Of a stretch of DNA of 64,000 bases, positions 61,414 to 64,000 are shown piece by piece. The notes under the pieces were generated by a model, which was given only the letters and a program-made list of their open reading frames with translations, was not told where the DNA came from and ran no database searches. A program made the translations under genes and the position numbers. Each line of letters opens with the position of its first letter. The stretch's first letter is position 1. Source of the stretch: Prochilodus magdalenae (lineage: Eukaryota; Chordata; Actinopteri; Characiformes; Prochilodontidae); assembly GCA_024036415.1 (NCBI GenBank), contig JAMWET010005531.1, positions 220,397-284,396 on the forward strand. Direction: 5' to 3'.

Positions 61414-61510
61414 CTCTTCTTGTCCACCCTTCATTGCTTACTAGCAGCTCAATACAGAGTCAACATCTCACCTAAAGAGAGTCCATAGTGTCTTAGTTAA
61501 ACTGATAACA
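61414..61510 (-). other. candidate non-coding first exon of tgm1
   Basis: Two good splice donors on the minus strand, TTTAG then GTGAGA at 61466-61471 and AGAG then GTGAGA at 61408-61413, lie upstream of the tgm1 coding start, whose ATG directly follows an acceptor and so needs an upstream exon. Transcription start and linkage are guesses. Confidence 0.2.
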
Positions 61511-63510
61511 GCTTTACAAGGAAAAATCATTTATTCGGTGACATTGGTAAAACATATCTGACGTTCTCCCTCGTGGCCACTAGAAGGGCTGCAGAGCAAG
61601 GCTACAATCTTTATGTTCTCTTTTAGTTTAGTGTGTAAATTTCATTGCTGTCATAAGAAAACTTGTACCTCAGTGAATTATAGAACCAATCACATGACGT
61701 TAGTCGACAATTTAGAATGATTTAAAAATGTAATAACTTATTAACAGAGTTAGCAGGTTTTCTAATGACAAAGACGATTTACTTTCCATTTGTTATTATT
61801 CTCCTTCTTGCCCCATGCTTTCATGTCTCCTCTGTGTTTGTCCTGGCCGGGTAATGCCATGCTTCTATTGTTGGAATGTGAGAGGGCACGAGCTGGGCAG
61901 CAGAGATAAGGCTTAATCGATGTCGACCTTCAGCTGACCAGTAAAAATACCCCACCTCTAGCCTGCTCTTTCACCTCCTGCTGCATCCACTTCCTCAAAT
62001 AGCCACATTTATGAGCATAAGGCATGCACGGCATTCAGATATGACTGCAAGGGTGGGTGATATGGCAGTAATATAACATCATGATACACAATACGTATCA
62101 CAATATTTATTCTTTAAGCTACAAGTGTGCAAAAATAAAATAAAACTATCTAAGAAAGAACAGCAGAATGAAATAATTCATCCAGTCAGCTATTAGGTGG
62201 TATTTGGGTTATGCACTAATCATACACTGTTGTTCACAGACTCTCTATAACGGCTCTATACATGACGTTTTGTGTTACATGCAGTTCAGAAAGAAAAAAG
62301 AGCATTCCATGACAGACTTAGAAAGCATTTGTTGGACTGAAGTCACTTATCAGTTTATCCATATCCATGATTATCCATAACAGAAATAACGCACACCTGG
62401 GTCATGATCTGTGATGTGAAACTCCTGAAACATTCAGTTACAGCTTTAGCAAAAATTATTCACACAGTGAAAACAGAATCAGAAGAAGTCTTTTCATAAT
62501 TAGTTTGAGTTTATTGATGAGCTGCTGTAAGGTGATTTCAGACTGGGTCAGTTTTTTATAGATAAAACACCATTTTTAAACTTTACTCAATGCCATGTTA
62601 AGATGTTAACAATCAACAGCTTCTCTAAGGCCAGCAAAAAACGCACTCATTTGTGTCATACATTTACGTAATAAGTATAAGTATTAGCTGCAAAACCATG
62701 GAGACTACCAACATGCAGCGACAAACAGGCCTGCAGCATGGTCTAAAGCAGCTGTCTGAGTAATAATGCAAGAGGGGGTGCACACAATAAGCTGGCTAAC
62801 CCCAACAGCCCAATTCTTCCTTCAGTTCTTGTTTCTCACTTTAACTGACTAGTTCATTACATTCTGGTGTCTGCTTCTTCCACAACAAACTGGATTAGAT
62901 TTGATCAGATTCACTATACAGGATACTCAACTCACTGCCTGGGTTATTTAACTCATTATACGGGTTTTCAGCTCACTACATGGGAGGTGACAGAATCACC
63001 ATGTTTTTACTTGTTGCAAACCAGCAGAACAGTAATGCGAAAACTGAGACGTTAAGAAGCATTTCAACCATTATACCACCCACCACTAGTTAACAGCCCA
63101 TTCTGCTAAAAAGGTTCACATCTCAGACAATGTCACTGACACACCAGAGCTTGAAGGACTACCGTGACACTGTGTTTATGTTGAGTTGAAGGCTCTACCT
63201 CAGTTCAGGCCTCTGAGCTTTAAGGTAAGCAAACAAACAACAAACCGTGTTCCTGAAAGACTGCATTAATGGTTATGTTTCCTTCATTTCTTACATTTTC
63301 TTTTTCACATTACACAATGGTAGAAGATGTGGGTTGAAAGATCTTCAGGCTATGCCTTTTCTGGTGCAAATGAAAACAGTATGAGATATCCCAAATGTAT
63401 ATCTCATGGTTGTAAATAATAAAAATATTAATATTTACCAATTTATCAGTTACTAAAATGTGCTTACCATTGTAGGGCTAAACAGTAACATATTACAATA
63501 CTGCTCTTGT
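61511..63510. other. right-hand non-coding DNA
   Basis: No gene recognised. Near 62895-62990 a weak repeat of TCACTATACRGG / AACTCATTATACGGG-like words occurs. Nothing else identifiable. Confidence 0.3.
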
Positions 63511-63732
63511 ATATTTTTGCTGTCCAAAAGAGAACAAGCATCTCCAAAATGACAACTTTAAAGGAGAGGGCAAAAACTTAATGTTAGTCCACAGAGCCAG
63601 ACTACCTTTCCCAGCAGTTTTGCGCCATTTCGGTTGGTCCATTCACACAGTGTAAACATCAATTGCATAAATGCATAAAAGTAAAAATAGGCATAAAATG
63701 GAGATACGTGTTTTTTCAGGACAGTAACGATG
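63511..63732 (-). mobile_element. short TIR element (MITE-like), copy 3 of 3
   Basis: Left end TTTTTGCTGTCCAAAAGAGA and right end, reverse-complemented, ATCGTTACTGTCCTGAAAAA form a diverged inverted repeat matching the ends of copy 2. The interior has AGTTTTGCGCCATTTCGGTT, then GGTCCATT, then GTAAAC, in the same order as copy 1, and ATGCATAAAAGTAAAAA, which is the reverse complement of part of copy 2. Confidence 0.75.
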
Positions 63733-64000
63733 TGTGTATGGCATGAGGCCATGGTGAACAAGTGCCTGAGAGCATAACTACTTAATGAAATTTATGAAAG
63801 CCCAGAATGAAACAAATCACAAGACCTTGCCTGAGCAAGCTGTGAGAAACAATGTCAGGTGTCGTCTATGTGAACATAAATGATGTGTGCTGTTTCTGTC
63901 AGTAAGTGTTAATGCTCTGGACTGGAGTTCAGGGAAAGACAAGAACCACATGACCTTCAAACTGGCTTATCAAGCAGACGATGCAAAATCCACATTTGAA

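Noticed and set aside
1..64000. CRISPR array, operons, prokaryotic signals
   Set aside because: The window is vertebrate genomic DNA with spliced genes; the tandem and microsatellite repeats have no spacer structure.

Overview
The window looks like genomic DNA from a teleost fish. It is AT-rich and intron-rich, carries several Tc1-like transposons, an L2/Rex1-type LINE, Ty3/gypsy remnants, a tRNA-derived SINE and short terminal-inverted-repeat (TIR) elements, and encodes proteins of vertebrate type. All genes are spliced, so I assembled exons by hand from homology, GT-AG sites and reading-phase bookkeeping. Exon ends are single-base estimates.

Left part (1-26 kb): two paralogous immunoglobulin-superfamily receptor genes of the polymeric-Ig-receptor-like / CMRF35 (CD300)-like family, both on the minus strand. 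Gene A (775-5029, 3' end outside the window) has a signal peptide, two V-type domains and a short stalk. Gene B (16037-23260) appears complete, with signal peptide, two V domains, stalk, transmembrane segment and short tail, 324 residues. Transposon and LINE remnants fill their introns and the 11 kb between them. Both genes carry the same 12-bp motif about 98 bp upstream of the ATG. Gene B has an intron inside its second V domain that gene A lacks.

Middle part (26-35 kb): dad1 (minus strand; oligosaccharyltransferase subunit, 113 residues) and abhd4 (plus strand; alpha/beta-hydrolase, 363 residues) lie head to head around a promoter gap of about 1 kb. From memory, this pair is arranged the same way in human, where the T-cell receptor alpha/delta locus lies beyond DAD1. 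Here that side holds the Ig-receptor genes.

Right part (36-64 kb): a complete tgm1-like transglutaminase gene (38251-54170, minus strand, 13 coding exons, 779 residues, catalytic Cys-His-Asp present), tail to tail with abhd4. Its introns hold a solo LTR with a perfect 5-bp target-site duplication, a second related LTR interrupted by a hAT-like element, a gypsy reverse-transcriptase fragment, a TIR element and microsatellites. One microsatellite forms the polypyrimidine tract of a coding exon. From 54.2 kb to the end I found no convincing coding exon, only repeats and a possible non-coding first exon of tgm1.

No prokaryotic feature, CRISPR array, rRNA or functional tRNA gene was seen. The most notable observations are the shared promoter module and the intron difference between the two receptor paralogs, three copies of an apparently non-autonomous TIR family, and several datable nested insertions.
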